From an uncultured Faecalicatena sp. (lineage in GTDB: Bacteria > Bacillota > Clostridia > Lachnospirales > Lachnospiraceae): a stretch of DNA of 64,000 nucleotides. Shown here in pieces: positions 25,568 to 35,492 of this stretch. The DNA lies in assembly GCA_948468385.1 (NCBI GenBank), contig CAOKHZ010000013.1:52327-116326 (forward strand), written 5' to 3'. Position numbers and translations under genes: made by a program. Position 1 is the stretch's first letter, and each line of letters starts with the position of its first letter. The notes beneath the pieces are model-generated. The model saw nothing but the letters and a program-made list of their open reading frames with translations, did no database searches and was not told the DNA's origin.

Positions 25568-26849
25568 ATTATTAAAGCTGTACGATAAGAAAGCATTGTC
25601 CGAGCAGGAAATGGAACAAGTGTCAAAGGACATTGAGAAACAGGATGCCATCAGCGAATATCTTTTTGAGCGGGACGGCGTGTCCTTGTCGGAGGTGGGG
25701 GCGGCGAACCAGAAAGCGGGTGCGAAGGATTCGGCGAAAGAAGAGGACGCGGCCTTACAAGCGGACGCGCTTCGCTTTACCCGTCGGGTGAACCGCCTGA
25801 TTCGTAGGGCATTTATCAGAATGGGTGTCGTGGTCGGTGGCGTCGTGCTGGCGATTTTGCTGTTCGTATTGTTTGCCCTGCCGGAAATCGTGTCGCTTTT
25901 TTATTACGACCCGGGAAAGAGGGTCGCGGAAAACACCCCGCAGCTCGCTCTGGATTTGCGGGTGTATACGGAACTAACGATGCCGGGATATATCCGGGAC
26001 AATGTGCGAATCGAAAAAAATGGTTATGGTAATTACAACATTGCCATTTACCAAGGGTTTTCGTTAAACGGGAAAACGGCGAACGTGGCGGGAACCATCA
26101 AGAAAGGAAAAATGCAATTATATGATGTGAATTTGTTGCAGCGTCCGTTTGGAAACGTGTTCGCGTGGTATCAAATGCCCGGCGGCAGCAATGACTCTAT
26201 CAGGGAACTGATTGCCGACGGGGCGAAGGTACAAAGCGTGGCGGGAAGGCGCGAGTGGGCCACGGACAGTTTGGAACGGCTGGACGATACGGAAAAATAT
26301 CAGGTATATATCACGTTGGATCGGATGATGCCGTACGAGGAGTTCATGGATTTTGTCGAGAAAAGCGGATACCCCGTCAACTGGTGCGCGGTCTGCACGG
26401 AGAACGGAATTGACGAAAAGCCAGAGTATTTTTGGGCGAGAAATTTGGGATTTATCTGTGATCCGTATAGTTCCTGCATGTTGGACTGGGATCAGGAAAC
26501 GTACCCGAATCTAATCTTGTGGGCCGATAATGCAAACACCAAGGAGTGGGAGGAATGGGACGATTTGCAAAAGAACTTAAAGAACGAGTCTTATATGCGG
26601 CAACATTTCGTCAGCATGCTCCGTTATATGGCGGAGCAAAGGGATTTCCTGACGATGATGGAAGGGGACGGGGGCACCACGGAAGTGGATAAGGAATGGT
26701 ATAGCCAACAGTATTCAAGGGCCGCGGATTATGTGGAGGCGAACGGATTGGTGGTCTACGGTTGTGTGGCGATTGCCGATAAGGAGACGATATTGCAGAT
26801 GAACGAGGATGAGGCCGTGTATGAAATCTACGCGGAGGAATTGAGGTAG
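25554..26849 (+). CDS. Membrane-anchored sigma-factor regulator (Sigma_reg_N/C type)
   Basis: A 431-residue protein: a cytoplasmic N-terminal part with RYRELLKLYDKKALSEQEMEQ, a Sigma_reg_N region around one membrane helix (residues about 95-120, VVVGGVVLAILLFVLFALPE), and a large extracellular part with a Sigma_reg_C-like region (VYITLDRMMPYEEFMDFV). It overlaps the sigma gene, so the two are translationally coupled. It should hold the sigma factor at the membrane until a signal arrives. Confidence 0.88.
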   Translation: MRYRELLKLYDKKALSEQEMEQVSKDIEKQDAISEYLFERDGVSLSEVGAANQKAGAKDSAKEEDAALQADALRFTRRVNRLIRRAFIRMGVVVGGVVLAILLFVLFALPEIVSLFYYDPGKRVAENTPQLALDLRVYTELTMPGYIRDNVRIEKNGYGNYNIAIYQGFSLNGKTANVAGTIKKGKMQLYDVNLLQRPFGNVFAWYQMPGGSNDSIRELIADGAKVQSVAGRREWATDSLERLDDTEKYQVYITLDRMMPYEEFMDFVEKSGYPVNWCAVCTENGIDEKPEYFWARNLGFICDPYSSCMLDWDQETYPNLILWADNANTKEWEEWDDLQKNLKNESYMRQHFVSMLRYMAEQRDFLTMMEGDGGTTEVDKEWYSQQYSRAADYVEANGLVVYGCVAIADKETILQMNEDEAVYEIYAEELR

Positions 26850-26886
26850 AAAGCAATTTGAGAGGTTTGTAGGATTTTATAAAAAA

Positions 26887-26918
26887 GACTATCGCGGCCG
26901 CAGGCCGTGAATAGTAAC
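26887..26918 (+). repeat. Dispersed intergenic palindrome, copy 3
   Basis: GACTATCGCGGCC, centre GCA, GGCCGTGAATAGTAAC. Nearly identical to copy 2 and located 40 bases behind the sigma regulator gene. Confidence 0.8.
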
Positions 26919-26956
26919 AGTTTATAAAATGTTTATACAGTTTTAGCACTCAACAC

Positions 26957-26985
26957 TTGACTTGGCTAACAATATATGTTATAAC
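26957..26985 (+). promoter_or_regulatory. Promoter of the small heat-shock gene
   Basis: TTGACT, 17 bases, TATAAC. The -10 lies inside the palindrome GTTATAAC. The leader to the start codon is about 180 bases. No CIRCE element is seen. The leader holds a GTGTG/CACAC hairpin and two tandem CGTTCTT units near 27110. Confidence 0.65.
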
Positions 26986-27171
26986 ACAGATAGAACGAAT
27001 GGAACAGAAAAGATTTTCAGACAGAACAAGGTATGGAATCGGAGAGGTTTGGAAATCATGAGATTAGTGAAGTGAATACCGTGTGGCGGTTGACACACTG
27101 ACTTCAAACGTTCTTACGTTCTTGACACGTAGTGACAGTGACACAACAATGAAAAAGAGGAGGAATGACTT

Positions 27172-27603
27172 ATGTTGATGCCGAGTTTATTTGGAGAAAA
27201 TTTGTTGGATGACTTTTTTGATATGCCGCGTTTTGCCGGCAGGAGTTTTACGAACAGCCAGAAGCTGATGAATACGGACGTAAAAGATTTGGGTGAGGCT
27301 TACGAGATCGCGATGGACTTGCCGGGATTTAAGAAAGAGGACGTGCAGGCCGAGTTAAAGGACGGCTACCTGACGATTAACGCCACGACAAACACGAACA
27401 ATGACACTAAGGATGACGAGGGCAGGTTCATCCGCCGGGAGCGTTACAGCGGTTCCTGCAGCAGAAGCTTTTACGTGGGCAAACAGGTGACGGAGGCCGA
27501 CATCAAGGCAAGGTTCGAGGATGGCGTTTTGAAGTTGGACATTCCGAAGATGGAGGCGAAGCCGGCCGTGGAGGATAAGCACTATATCGCGATTGAAGGA
27601 TAA
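27172..27603 (+). CDS. Small heat-shock protein, Hsp20/alpha-crystallin family
   Basis: A 143-residue ATP-independent holdase. The alpha-crystallin domain runs from about residue 38 (AYEIAMDLPGFKKEDVQAEL) to 128, with the GVLKLDIPK signature, and the C-terminal YIAIEG contains the I-x-I motif that links subunits in oligomers. AGAGGAGG precedes the ATG. It is monocistronic. It binds unfolded proteins in the cytoplasm under heat or other stress. The long leader could carry temperature control, but no pairing of the ribosome site was found by eye. Confidence 0.95.
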   Translation: MLMPSLFGENLLDDFFDMPRFAGRSFTNSQKLMNTDVKDLGEAYEIAMDLPGFKKEDVQAELKDGYLTINATTNTNNDTKDDEGRFIRRERYSGSCSRSFYVGKQVTEADIKARFEDGVLKLDIPKMEAKPAVEDKHYIAIEG

Positions 27604-27605
27604 AG

Positions 27606-27640
27606 GTTACGGTTCACGGCCTGACCGGCCGTGAGTATAA
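27606..27640. repeat. Variant palindrome behind the Hsp20 gene
   Basis: TCACGGCC (27614-27621) pairs with GGCCGTGA (27627-27634). The core equals that of the dispersed palindrome, but the outer arms differ. Confidence 0.55.
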
Positions 27641-27664
27641 TAAGCGGTGAAATATAGTATTTTC

Positions 27665-27692
27665 AGGGCGGGTGTAGATTCACCCGCCCTTT
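27665..27692. terminator. Shared terminator of Hsp20 and the convergent AraC gene
   Basis: AGGGCGGGTG pairs perfectly with CACCCGCCCT over TAGATT; AT-rich flanks extend the pairing. T-rich on both strands, so it should work in both directions. Confidence 0.8.
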
Positions 27693-27728
27693 AAAATATA
27701 ATATGTCCGATGCCCACGTACCGGTCTT

Positions 27729-28922
27729 TCAAAGTGCGTGCGTATCGCGAAATTCTTTTGGCGTCATATGGTAACGTTCCTTAAACTTTTCTGTAAAGTA
27801 ACTTTGCGTACAGTATTGTAAAATATTGCTTATTTCACAAATGGAAAAGGAGCTGTACTGCAATAAGCGGCAGGCATGTTCCAATTTCTTTTTATGAATA
27901 TAATCTGGTATGGAAACTCCCACCTCCATTTCGAATTTTTTCGAGATCCAGTTCGCCGATAATCCACAATAGTTTGCGATGTCGTTTAATCGTATTTTAC
28001 ATTGAACGTTATTGGATATATAGCGGCAACAAGAGGTAATCACGGGGGAATAGTGCGTATCTGTTTGTTTTATTTCCCGGACTTTTTCTGTAAAAACGCG
28101 AATGGCGCAAGTAAGAAGGTACGAGGTATCCACGGGGGCTGGCAGACAGTCCATTTCCTGGCAAAAGGCATCGGAAATGGACAAGGCACTTTCTGTGTCC
28201 AGACCTCCACGCATGGCGGCGCGGCTTGAAAGTGCCATGGCCGTTACAAATTCGTAACGCTTCTGCTGTTCTGGGTTAAAAGACATCCGCCCAATCGCTC
28301 CAGGAACGGCATTCAATTGATATTCTTTAAAAATGGAAGGATCCCCGTTCTGTATGGATTCAAACAAAATGTCTTCATAGCTTTTGGGCGTATGTAAACG
28401 GTGTTCTTCCATTGCATGGAAATAGTTTTGAATCAGGTGGGGGGCAATGTTTTGTGATGGTTCTTCGCGGAACAGCGTGCAAATGTTTTCCGTGTCGATA
28501 ACGTTTCCGGTAATAATATGAACCGCGAGTCTCAATGCGTGAATGACATTTTTCATGGAGATGTCCGACCCGAATTCAAGAATGTTTAAAAGGTTATCCG
28601 TGTCCGCCGCATATGCCGTTTCTTGAATTAAATTCCTCAGCGTGTTTTCGTTATAGTGTATCGGAGCAGCCGGTCCTAATACGACATAAGTATTGTCGCT
28701 TACTTGGGCCAATGCAAAAAAATGGATGGGATTTTCACACAAGAATAGGGGATGTGCAGAATCACAGCCATTTTCGTGAAACTGGTCGACAAGGTATTTT
28801 GCAACTTGCGGCAAGTGTATGTCAGGGTAGGAAATCTGGATGTTGCAGCTGTTGTTTATCATGCAAATAGGTATGCCGGTGGATAGGTGGAGCATTTGTA
28901 AAAGTTCATGCCGTTCTTTCAT
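27729..28922 (-). CDS. AraC-family regulator with long sensory N-terminus
   Basis: A 397-residue protein. The C-terminal 100 residues hold two helix-turn-helix motifs (IRLNDIANYCGLSANWISKKF and SICEISNILQYCTQSYFTEKF). The N-terminal 300 residues resemble the ligand-sensing part of YesN-like orphan regulators. AGGAGG precedes the ATG. It is divergent from the transporter remnant and SGNH lipoprotein at 29037-30650, its likely target. Confidence 0.9.
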   Translation of the reverse strand: MKERHELLQMLHLSTGIPICMINNSCNIQISYPDIHLPQVAKYLVDQFHENGCDSAHPLFLCENPIHFFALAQVSDNTYVVLGPAAPIHYNENTLRNLIQETAYAADTDNLLNILEFGSDISMKNVIHALRLAVHIITGNVIDTENICTLFREEPSQNIAPHLIQNYFHAMEEHRLHTPKSYEDILFESIQNGDPSIFKEYQLNAVPGAIGRMSFNPEQQKRYEFVTAMALSSRAAMRGGLDTESALSISDAFCQEMDCLPAPVDTSYLLTCAIRVFTEKVREIKQTDTHYSPVITSCCRYISNNVQCKIRLNDIANYCGLSANWISKKFEMEVGVSIPDYIHKKKLEHACRLLQYSSFSICEISNILQYCTQSYFTEKFKERYHMTPKEFRDTHAL

Positions 28923-29036
28923 GGCGGCCTCCTATGATGTATTTTGATAAAAAATGTGTAATTTTGATATATGGAACTGATGTTTGACAGTATAATAGAA
29001 AAAATGAAAAATGTCAAATGTAAAAGGAGGAGTAGG

Positions 29037-29302
29037 ATGAAAGACTTTAGGGGAACAATGTGAAAAAAGCAGAAGTATCAGAAACAGACGGTGTAAAAGG
29101 ATGGCAGCTCGCGCTGGCCATGCCGCAACCGACTGACCCAAAGACGATGCTTGTTTTGATAATGGGTGTGTTCCTCGTGTACGTGGTTCCCATTTTGGGA
29201 TGGGTTTGCACCTTGGTCGCGATGAAATTTACACCGCTTTCCAAGAAAAAGATGGTGGAAGTGCAAAAGAAGATTGCGGAAATGAAAGAGAAATCAGAGT
29301 AA
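29037..29302 (+). pseudogene. Internally deleted GPH/MFS sugar symporter remnant
   Basis: A strong AAAGGAGGAG site is followed by an ATG at 29037 that reads only eight codons (MKDFRGTM) before TGA. In another frame, from GTG 29060, about 80 codons encode one membrane helix and the tail FTPLSKKKMVEVQKKIAEM, which is the typical end of a GPH symporter. Thus the start region and the end of a transporter gene remain with the middle lost. A TATAAT at 28991 could still drive it and the next gene. A functional short membrane peptide is less likely. Confidence 0.6.
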
Positions 29303-29348
29303 TTCTGGTGAATTATTTTATGGAGTAGGAGATTTGGAGGAGAAAGTG

Positions 29349-30650
29349 ATGAAAAAGAGAATGATTGGTTTGACAATGGCGGTCATGGTCGCGGTTTCGG
29401 CGTTGGCAGGATGCAAGGCATCCGGGACGGATGATGCAGACAAGGCAAGGCAGGAGACGGGCGTTGGCAAAGCGGAGGAAGACTCAGAAAAGGAATCTGC
29501 CCCATGCATCGTTTCCGTTGATGATGCAATGGTAATCGGGGCACTGGATGGAGAGGGAACGGAAGTTGTTCCCGCATTGGACGCGGACAGAAAGATGTAT
29601 GGCGGATTTGTGGCAGGCGCGTGCATAGAGTATGAGATTCCGGACGGAGTGGACGGGACGTACGATGTATATGTGAACATGGCAAGACCGTCTGCCTTAT
29701 GGGGAAATACTCCGTTTGTCGTAACGGTAAATGGAGAAAATAGGCAGGTTCAGCCAATCGACATGACCACGACATTTGATGCGGCGGGTGAGGATGGCCT
29801 TACGCCAGGCGTGTTTTTGGTGGCTAGAAAGCTGCATGTCAAGACGGGTGATAAGCTGGCACTCACTGTAAGCGGGGGCATGTTAAGTTTTTCCATTCCT
29901 TATGTGGGGGACGTGATGTTGTATGAAGAGGGCAGCGAGGTTGCGCAGGGCTTTGGCGATGCGGCCTCTGTCGTAAAAGAGGATGGTACGGCAGATGACA
30001 GTGATCCGTTGTCGGGCAAGACGATTTTGTGGATGGGCTCCTCTGTTACCTTCGGCATGATGTCAAACGGATATTCCATGGCCGATTATATAGCGGAGAA
30101 CCATGCTGGAAATAAGAGCATCAAATACGCAATATCAGGCACCACGCTGGTAAATGACGCGATGAAGGGCGATTCGTACGTGGAGCGATTGGAAAATGAC
30201 GTATGGGAAGGTTACGACGATGAGATTGACCTGGTAATCATCCAACTGTCAACGAACGACGCGTCAAACGGAAAGCCTTTAGGCACATTGAGTGAAAGTA
30301 CGGATAGGGCTGATTTTGACGTGACCACGATTACCGGGGCGGAGGAGTATTTGATTTCATACGCAAAGGAAAGATGGGGATGCGACGTGGTATTTTATAC
30401 CGGCTCATATTACGAGGCTCCGGCGTATGCCGAGATGGTAGAGGGCATTAAGAAGGTATGCGACAAGTGGGACGCTGGTTTGGTGAATCTGTGGGACAAC
30501 CAGGAGATGACCGGGATATATGGTACGGATGAGTATAAGGAATATATGCCGATGGACGGAATCCATCCGAATAAAGACGGGTACTGCAAATGGTGGGGAC
30601 CTGAATTTGAGAAATATTTAAACGAGTATCTGGCGGGGGCGACGAAGTAA
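29349..30650 (+). CDS. SGNH/GDSL-type hydrolase lipoprotein
   Basis: A 433-residue surface lipoprotein: signal peptide with lipobox ALAGC (Cys22), a charged linker, a beta-rich domain (residues about 60-200) and an SGNH hydrolase domain. Ser232 in GSSVTFG is the nucleophile, STND carries the block III Asn, and Asp403/His406 in MDGIHP complete the site. GGAGGAGAAAGTG precedes ATG 29349. It probably removes acyl groups from extracellular polysaccharide. It is likely expressed with the transporter remnant and governed by the AraC gene opposite. Confidence 0.9.
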   Translation: MKKRMIGLTMAVMVAVSALAGCKASGTDDADKARQETGVGKAEEDSEKESAPCIVSVDDAMVIGALDGEGTEVVPALDADRKMYGGFVAGACIEYEIPDGVDGTYDVYVNMARPSALWGNTPFVVTVNGENRQVQPIDMTTTFDAAGEDGLTPGVFLVARKLHVKTGDKLALTVSGGMLSFSIPYVGDVMLYEEGSEVAQGFGDAASVVKEDGTADDSDPLSGKTILWMGSSVTFGMMSNGYSMADYIAENHAGNKSIKYAISGTTLVNDAMKGDSYVERLENDVWEGYDDEIDLVIIQLSTNDASNGKPLGTLSESTDRADFDVTTITGAEEYLISYAKERWGCDVVFYTGSYYEAPAYAEMVEGIKKVCDKWDAGLVNLWDNQEMTGIYGTDEYKEYMPMDGIHPNKDGYCKWWGPEFEKYLNEYLAGATK

Positions 30651-30688
30651 CGATTCAGGGTCGGAATAGAATCTGGTTTTAGGAAGAT

Positions 30689-30738
30689 TGTGGCAAGGAA
30701 AATCGTAAGGACATGACGATTTTCCTTGCCACATTTTC
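30689..30738 (+). terminator. Terminator of the SGNH lipoprotein gene
   Basis: A perfect 18-bp stem: TGTGGCAAGGAAAATCGT with its complement at 30716-30733, loop AAGGACATG, then TTTTC. Confidence 0.9.
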
Positions 30739-30760
30739 TATATTTGTGAGAAGTAACGTA

Positions 30761-30789
30761 TTGTGGAACTTAGAGAAATAGGGTAAAAT
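30761..30789 (+). promoter_or_regulatory. Promoter of the ATPase/nuclease-M32 unit
   Basis: TTGTGG, 17 bases, TAAAAT, 47 bases before the ATPase start. Confidence 0.55.
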
Positions 30790-30835
30790 AAGTGAAAAGA
30801 CAAAATGCGGCGGCATTTGCTTGAAAGGGGATTGG

Positions 30836-32569
30836 ATGATGAAAAGACCGTTGCCAATCGGAATTGAAAATTTTGAAAGACTGATTTTGGACGGGTATTA
30901 TTATGTTGATAAAACGTTGTTTATTAAAGAACTATTGGATTTAAAGGGAAGCGTGAATTTGTTTCTCCGTCCCAGACGATTCGGGAAGACATTGAGTCTG
31001 AGCATGCTTCGCTATTTTTTCGAGGATACATTTGACGAGGGTGCGAATGCCCGGAACAAGGCATTGTTCAAGGATTTGAATATTATGGACGCGGGGGAGG
31101 CATATACTTGCCAGATGGGAGCATACCCGGTCGTAAACTTGACGTTGAAATCGGCAAAGCAGGAGAATTATGAAACCGCGTGCTACATGCTTCAGATTTC
31201 CATAGCCAGAGAATTTGAAAGGCACCGGGGCATTGTAGAAAGAGGTAAGGAACGGCTTTCAGCCAAAGAATATGAGCAGTATGTCAATATTGCCGAGGAG
31301 AGGGCGGGGGAAAAGGAAATCAGGGATTCTCTGCGGCTGTTTTGCCAATGCATGTACAAGGCTACGGGCAAGAACACGGTGATTTTGATAGATGAATATG
31401 ACGTGCCGTTGGAGAACGCGTATTTCAGGGGATTTTATAGGGAAATGGTTGATTTTATCCGCGCACTTTTCGAGTCCGCGCTGAAGACGAATGATTACCT
31501 GCAGTTTGCCGCCATTACCGGGTGTTTACGAATTTCAAAAGAAAGTATTTTTACGGGACTGAACCATTTGAATATTGTTTCCGTGTTGGATAAGAGATAT
31601 AGCGAGCATTTTGGGTTCACGGAGCCGGAAGTGTTGCGGATGATGGAATATTACGGAGTGGAAAGTCGATTTGACACGATGAAAGAGTGGTATGACGGGT
31701 ACTTGTTTGGTACGAGCGAGGTGTATAACCCATGGAGCGTGATTAAATACATGTATGACTTGTATGCGGACGAGGGCGCTTTTCCACGTCCGTATTGGAT
31801 TAATACCAGTTCAAATGACATCGTGAAGGAATTGGTGGATAGGGCGGATCGGGAGACGAAAAGGCAGATAGAGCAGCTTTTGGGCGGCGGGACGCTGGAC
31901 ATTCAGGTACATGAGGAAGTTACCTATGGAGACATGCATGACAAGGGTGAAAATTTGTGGAACATCCTTTATTTCACGGGATATTTGACGAAGGAGAGTG
32001 AATATTTTAAGGAGTCATCCATCTATTTGCGGGTGCGGATTCCGAATGCGGAGGTAAAGAGCATTTATCAGACCACGGTTCTGGGGTGGTTTCGAAAAAA
32101 GATAGAGAAGCAGGATTTTCACGACTTGTACCGTGCGATGGAAGAGGGAGACGCGGAGAAAATGGGTGAGGTTTTAAACGAACAGCTCTTCTCGACCATC
32201 AGCTTTTATGATAGTGCCGAAAACTTTTATCATGGTTTTTTGACGGGAATTTTGAGCCAGAGCGAGGATTATCTGGTGAAGTCCAATCGGGAATCTGGAA
32301 ACGGCCGTTCGGACATCATGGTGAAGAGCCCGTCACTGCGTGGGAGGTCATTTATTTTGGAGGTGAAGGTTTCGGATTGTATCGACGATTTGGAGGAGGA
32401 TGCCAAGAAAGCCTTGCAGCAAATATATGATAAGAAATACATGGAGGAACTGCGGGCAGAAGGGTATCGGAAGATGGACTGTTACGGGGTGGCGTTTTAC
32501 CGTAAAGACTGCGAAGTGAAGTATTCATGGCGGCAGGAGAATAAAGATTGCAAGGAGGAGACAAGATGA
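30836..32569 (+). CDS. AAA-ATPase-like protein with PD-(D/E)XK nuclease domain (PF09820/PF08011 type)
   Basis: A 577-residue protein. It starts with [23 protein letters not shown], then Walker [10 protein letters not shown] (Lys51), Walker [13 protein letters not shown] and, near the C-terminus, the nuclease-like motif GRSDIMVKS followed by FILEVKV, which keeps the Asp and Glu-x-Lys residues. AAAGGGGATTGG precedes ATG 30836. Proteins of this family are abundant in gut Clostridia and Bacteroidetes and have no settled role. The stop codon overlaps the M32 peptidase start. A related but broken copy is at 62805-63866. Confidence 0.92.
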   Translation: MMKRPLPIGIENFERLILDGYYYVDKTLFIKELLDLKGSVNLFLRPRRFGKTLSLSMLRYFFEDTFDEGANARNKALFKDLNIMDAGEAYTCQMGAYPVVNLTLKSAKQENYETACYMLQISIAREFERHRGIVERGKERLSAKEYEQYVNIAEERAGEKEIRDSLRLFCQCMYKATGKNTVILIDEYDVPLENAYFRGFYREMVDFIRALFESALKTNDYLQFAAITGCLRISKESIFTGLNHLNIVSVLDKRYSEHFGFTEPEVLRMMEYYGVESRFDTMKEWYDGYLFGTSEVYNPWSVIKYMYDLYADEGAFPRPYWINTSSNDIVKELVDRADRETKRQIEQLLGGGTLDIQVHEEVTYGDMHDKGENLWNILYFTGYLTKESEYFKESSIYLRVRIPNAEVKSIYQTTVLGWFRKKIEKQDFHDLYRAMEEGDAEKMGEVLNEQLFSTISFYDSAENFYHGFLTGILSQSEDYLVKSNRESGNGRSDIMVKSPSLRGRSFILEVKVSDCIDDLEEDAKKALQQIYDKKYMEELRAEGYRKMDCYGVAFYRKDCEVKYSWRQENKDCKEETR

Positions 32570-34065
32570 CGGAAAAAGCGAAGCAACTTAAGAGTTATTT
32601 GGAGACGATTTCTTTTTATGGCACGGCAATCAACCTGGTGAGCTGGGACATGGACACGGCGGCTCCCAAAAACGGGGTGGAAAATCTGATTAATACGTTG
32701 GGATTTTTGTCGGAAAAGGAATTTGCGCTACGGACGGCGGACGAGTATGGCAAATTGCTTGCGGACTTGTCCGAGCCGGAGGAATTCGACCAGCTTGACG
32801 GGGCAATGAAGTTCACCGTCAAGAGGTATCGGAAACTGTATGAGGAAAATAAGCGGGTTCCGGCAAAGTTTTATACGGAGTTCGTAAAGGCCCGTGCGCG
32901 TTCAAGACAAGCGTGGCAGGAGGCAAAGCAGGCGGCGGATTATCGTATTTTCTGCCCGCATTTGCAGACGATGATAGACATGACGAAGCAGATGACGGCA
33001 TACGAGCATCCGGGAATGGACGTGTACGAAGCCCTTTTGGAGGAATACGAGCCGGGAATGGACAGTGCCGCGATTGACGCTTTGTTTGGCGAGCTGAAGC
33101 AGGAACTGGTGCCTTTGGTGCAGGCCATTTCAAAAAAGGAGCAGCCGGATTCGTCGGTGTTTGAAGGCACTTACGATATCAATGCCCAGAAAGAATTGCA
33201 GAAATTTTTGCTGGAATACATTGGATTTGATTTTGCCTCCGGGACAACCGGGGAGACGGAGCATCCCTATACCGCGACGATATCGTTCGGGGACGTGCGC
33301 GTGTCGAATCATTTTCATGAGGACGAGGCGATTAACGCGATGTTCAGTGCCATTCACGAGGGCGGCCATGCGATTTTCGAGCAGAAAATTGACCCGGCCT
33401 ACGCCCGGACGGCGGCTGCCGATGTGTATATGATGGGACTGCATGAAAGCCAGTCACGGTTTTTTGAAAATATTCTCGGGAGAAATATCAATTTTTGGAA
33501 ACCGATTTATGAGAAGGTAGGAGAGTATTTACCCAAGTTAAAGGAGATTCCACTTGAGCGGTTTTATCAGGAAATCAACCGGGTGCAGTGCAGCATGATA
33601 CGGACGGAGGCCGACGAGGTGACGTATGCGTTCCATGTGATTTTGCGCTATGAATTGGAGCGTGCCATTTTCCGTGACGGCGTGACGGCAGAAGAATTGC
33701 CCGCCCTTTGGAATCAGAAGATGCAGGAGCTGCTTAGCATTTGCCCGAAGAATGACGCGGAAGGCGTTATGCAGGACATGCATTGGTCGGAAGGGGCTTT
33801 CGGCTATTTCCCGTCGTACCTGCTCGGCACGATTTACGACGGCATGCTGCTTGAGGAAGTGGAGAAGGAACTTGGCAGCGTGGACGAGATCTTGGTGGAA
33901 GGGCGGATTTTGGAAATCACCAGATGGCTGAATGAAAAAATCCACCGCCATGGTGCCATGTATACCTCGCGGGAGATGATACGGAGGGTGTGCGGGAAGG
34001 AAGTGTCGGCACGGCCGATTATCAAACATTTCAAGGAGAAATATGCGCGGATTTATGGAGTGTGA
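32566..34065 (+). CDS. Metallo-carboxypeptidase, M32 (Taq) family
   Basis: A 499-residue cytoplasmic zinc carboxypeptidase. The zinc site HEGGH is at residues 264-268, with downstream [10 protein letters not shown] holding the third ligand region; the protein is almost entirely helical, as usual for M32. Start ATG 32566 follows AAGGAGGAGACAAG and overlaps the previous stop (ATGA). It cuts single residues from peptide C-termini, with broad specificity, in peptide recycling. Confidence 0.94.
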   Translation: MTEKAKQLKSYLETISFYGTAINLVSWDMDTAAPKNGVENLINTLGFLSEKEFALRTADEYGKLLADLSEPEEFDQLDGAMKFTVKRYRKLYEENKRVPAKFYTEFVKARARSRQAWQEAKQAADYRIFCPHLQTMIDMTKQMTAYEHPGMDVYEALLEEYEPGMDSAAIDALFGELKQELVPLVQAISKKEQPDSSVFEGTYDINAQKELQKFLLEYIGFDFASGTTGETEHPYTATISFGDVRVSNHFHEDEAINAMFSAIHEGGHAIFEQKIDPAYARTAAADVYMMGLHESQSRFFENILGRNINFWKPIYEKVGEYLPKLKEIPLERFYQEINRVQCSMIRTEADEVTYAFHVILRYELERAIFRDGVTAEELPALWNQKMQELLSICPKNDAEGVMQDMHWSEGAFGYFPSYLLGTIYDGMLLEEVEKELGSVDEILVEGRILEITRWLNEKIHRHGAMYTSREMIRRVCGKEVSARPIIKHFKEKYARIYGV

Positions 34066-34067
34066 CA

Positions 34068-34730
34068 ATGGAATTGCAGGAAATCATTATTTTCAGTATG
34101 GAAATCGTGGGGACGATTGCTTTTGCGGCATCTGGCGCGATGGTCGGAATCGAAAAGTCCATGGACATTTTCGGGGTCTGCGTGCTAGGTGTCGTGACCG
34201 CGGTGGGCGGCGGAATGACAAGGGACATCGTGCTTGGCATCCATCCGCCCGGCGTGTTTGGAAAACCGGTGTATGTGCTGGTGGCGATTGGAATCTCGTG
34301 TCTGGTATTTGTGGGCATGTATTTTCATCAAATGCGCATGGAAGGGAATTTTCGAAAGATATACGACAAGGCCATGCTGATTATGGATTCCGTCGGGCTG
34401 GGGGTTTTTACCGTGGCAGGGGTAAATACCGGGATTGAAAATGGGTATCCACATGATTTGTTTCTGCTGGTGTTCGTGGGAACCGTCACCGGAGTGGGCG
34501 GCGGTCGTCTGCGCGACATGATGGCAGGCAACCCGCCGTACATTTTCGTGCGGCATGTGTATGCCAGTGCTTCGATTCTCGGCGCGTTTCTGTGCGCCGT
34601 GCTGTATCCGTGGATTGGACTGGTGGAGGCAATGTTTCTTTCGGCGGCAGCAGTTGTCGGCATGCGGTACCTGGCGGCACACTTTCGCTGGAATTTGCCG
34701 AGGGTCAGACTCGGAGAAAAAGAGGACTAA
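34068..34730 (+). CDS. TRIC-type (UPF0126) cation channel family protein
   Basis: A 220-residue membrane protein made of two repeats of three helices plus a seventh. Both repeats carry the glycine-rich motif: GVVTAVGGGMTRDIVLG and GTVTGVGGGRLRDMMAG, which line the pore. GGAGTGTGACA precedes the ATG, two bases behind the M32 stop. Relatives are trimeric potassium-permeable channels; some bacterial members were tied to glycine transport. Confidence 0.92.
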   Translation: MELQEIIIFSMEIVGTIAFAASGAMVGIEKSMDIFGVCVLGVVTAVGGGMTRDIVLGIHPPGVFGKPVYVLVAIGISCLVFVGMYFHQMRMEGNFRKIYDKAMLIMDSVGLGVFTVAGVNTGIENGYPHDLFLLVFVGTVTGVGGGRLRDMMAGNPPYIFVRHVYASASILGAFLCAVLYPWIGLVEAMFLSAAAVVGMRYLAAHFRWNLPRVRLGEKED

Positions 34731-34750
34731 AGAAAGGAGAAAAGAAAGAG

Positions 34751-35443
34751 ATGTCACTTACGGGAATTATTGGAGCGATGGATTTGGAGATGGAGGCGCT
34801 TATTGAACTTTTGGAAAAGGAGGAATGCCGTACAATAAGTAATATAACCTTTTATAAAGGGAAACTTTTTGGACGTGACGCGGTTCTTGCGGTTTGTGGT
34901 ATCGGAAAGTGCTTTTCGGCTCTTTGTGCACAGACCATGATTTTAGAATATCATCCCGACCGCATTATCAATATAGGGGTAGCCGGGGGAATCGTAAATG
35001 AACTTTCAGTTGGCGACATTGCCGTGGCGAATGACGTGGTACAACACGATATGGATACTTCGGCTCTGGGCGATCCGGTCGGGTTGATTTCGGGCATTAA
35101 CATTGTGAAGATTCCTTGTTCTGCCAAAGTTACGGAAGGGTTATTTGAGGCCGCGAAAAATCTTCAAATTCCCGTCGTTAAGGGAACGATTGCTTCTGGT
35201 GATACGTTTCTTGCGGCGAGGGAGAAAAAGGAGAGCGTCGCGGAAACATTTGGTGCCGTTGCGTGTGAAATGGAGGGCGGCGGCATTGCGCAAGCCTGCT
35301 ATGTAAACAATGTGGAATGCGCGATTCTTCGGTCGATTTCGGACGGAATTGACGGAGGCGGCGGAGATTACGAGATGTTTAAGCATGCCGCCGCAAAAAA
35401 TTCCACCGCGGTACTTTCCGCATTTTTTCAGGGACTGGAATAA
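34751..35443 (+). CDS. mtnN: 5'-methylthioadenosine/S-adenosylhomocysteine nucleosidase
   Basis: A 230-residue purine nucleosidase of the PNP/UDP family: GIIGAMDLEMEAL at the start with a base-contacting Glu, GVAGGIVNELSVGDIAVAND, and EMEGGGIAQAC plus SDGID with the catalytic Asp. The start is ATG 34751 with GGAG upstream; the frame extends into the TRIC gene. It splits adenine from MTA and SAH, which recycles sulfur and relieves methyltransferase inhibition. It is the last gene of a four-gene run and lies just before a methyltransferase island, though that neighbourhood is probably chance. Confidence 0.9.
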   Translation: MSLTGIIGAMDLEMEALIELLEKEECRTISNITFYKGKLFGRDAVLAVCGIGKCFSALCAQTMILEYHPDRIINIGVAGGIVNELSVGDIAVANDVVQHDMDTSALGDPVGLISGINIVKIPCSAKVTEGLFEAAKNLQIPVVKGTIASGDTFLAAREKKESVAETFGAVACEMEGGGIAQACYVNNVECAILRSISDGIDGGGGDYEMFKHAAAKNSTAVLSAFFQGLE

Positions 35444-35452
35444 ATGGTACTG

Positions 35453-35492
35453 TAGAGTCGGTGTACAGATGATCTATCTGTATACCGACTCT
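35453..35492 (+). terminator. Hairpin behind the nucleosidase gene
   Basis: TAGAGTCGGTGTACAGAT pairs with ATCTGTATACCGACTCTA over a short loop, followed by TTATTG. The stem is strong and the T-tract weak. The following 210 bases are AT-rich and hold no gene. Confidence 0.6.
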
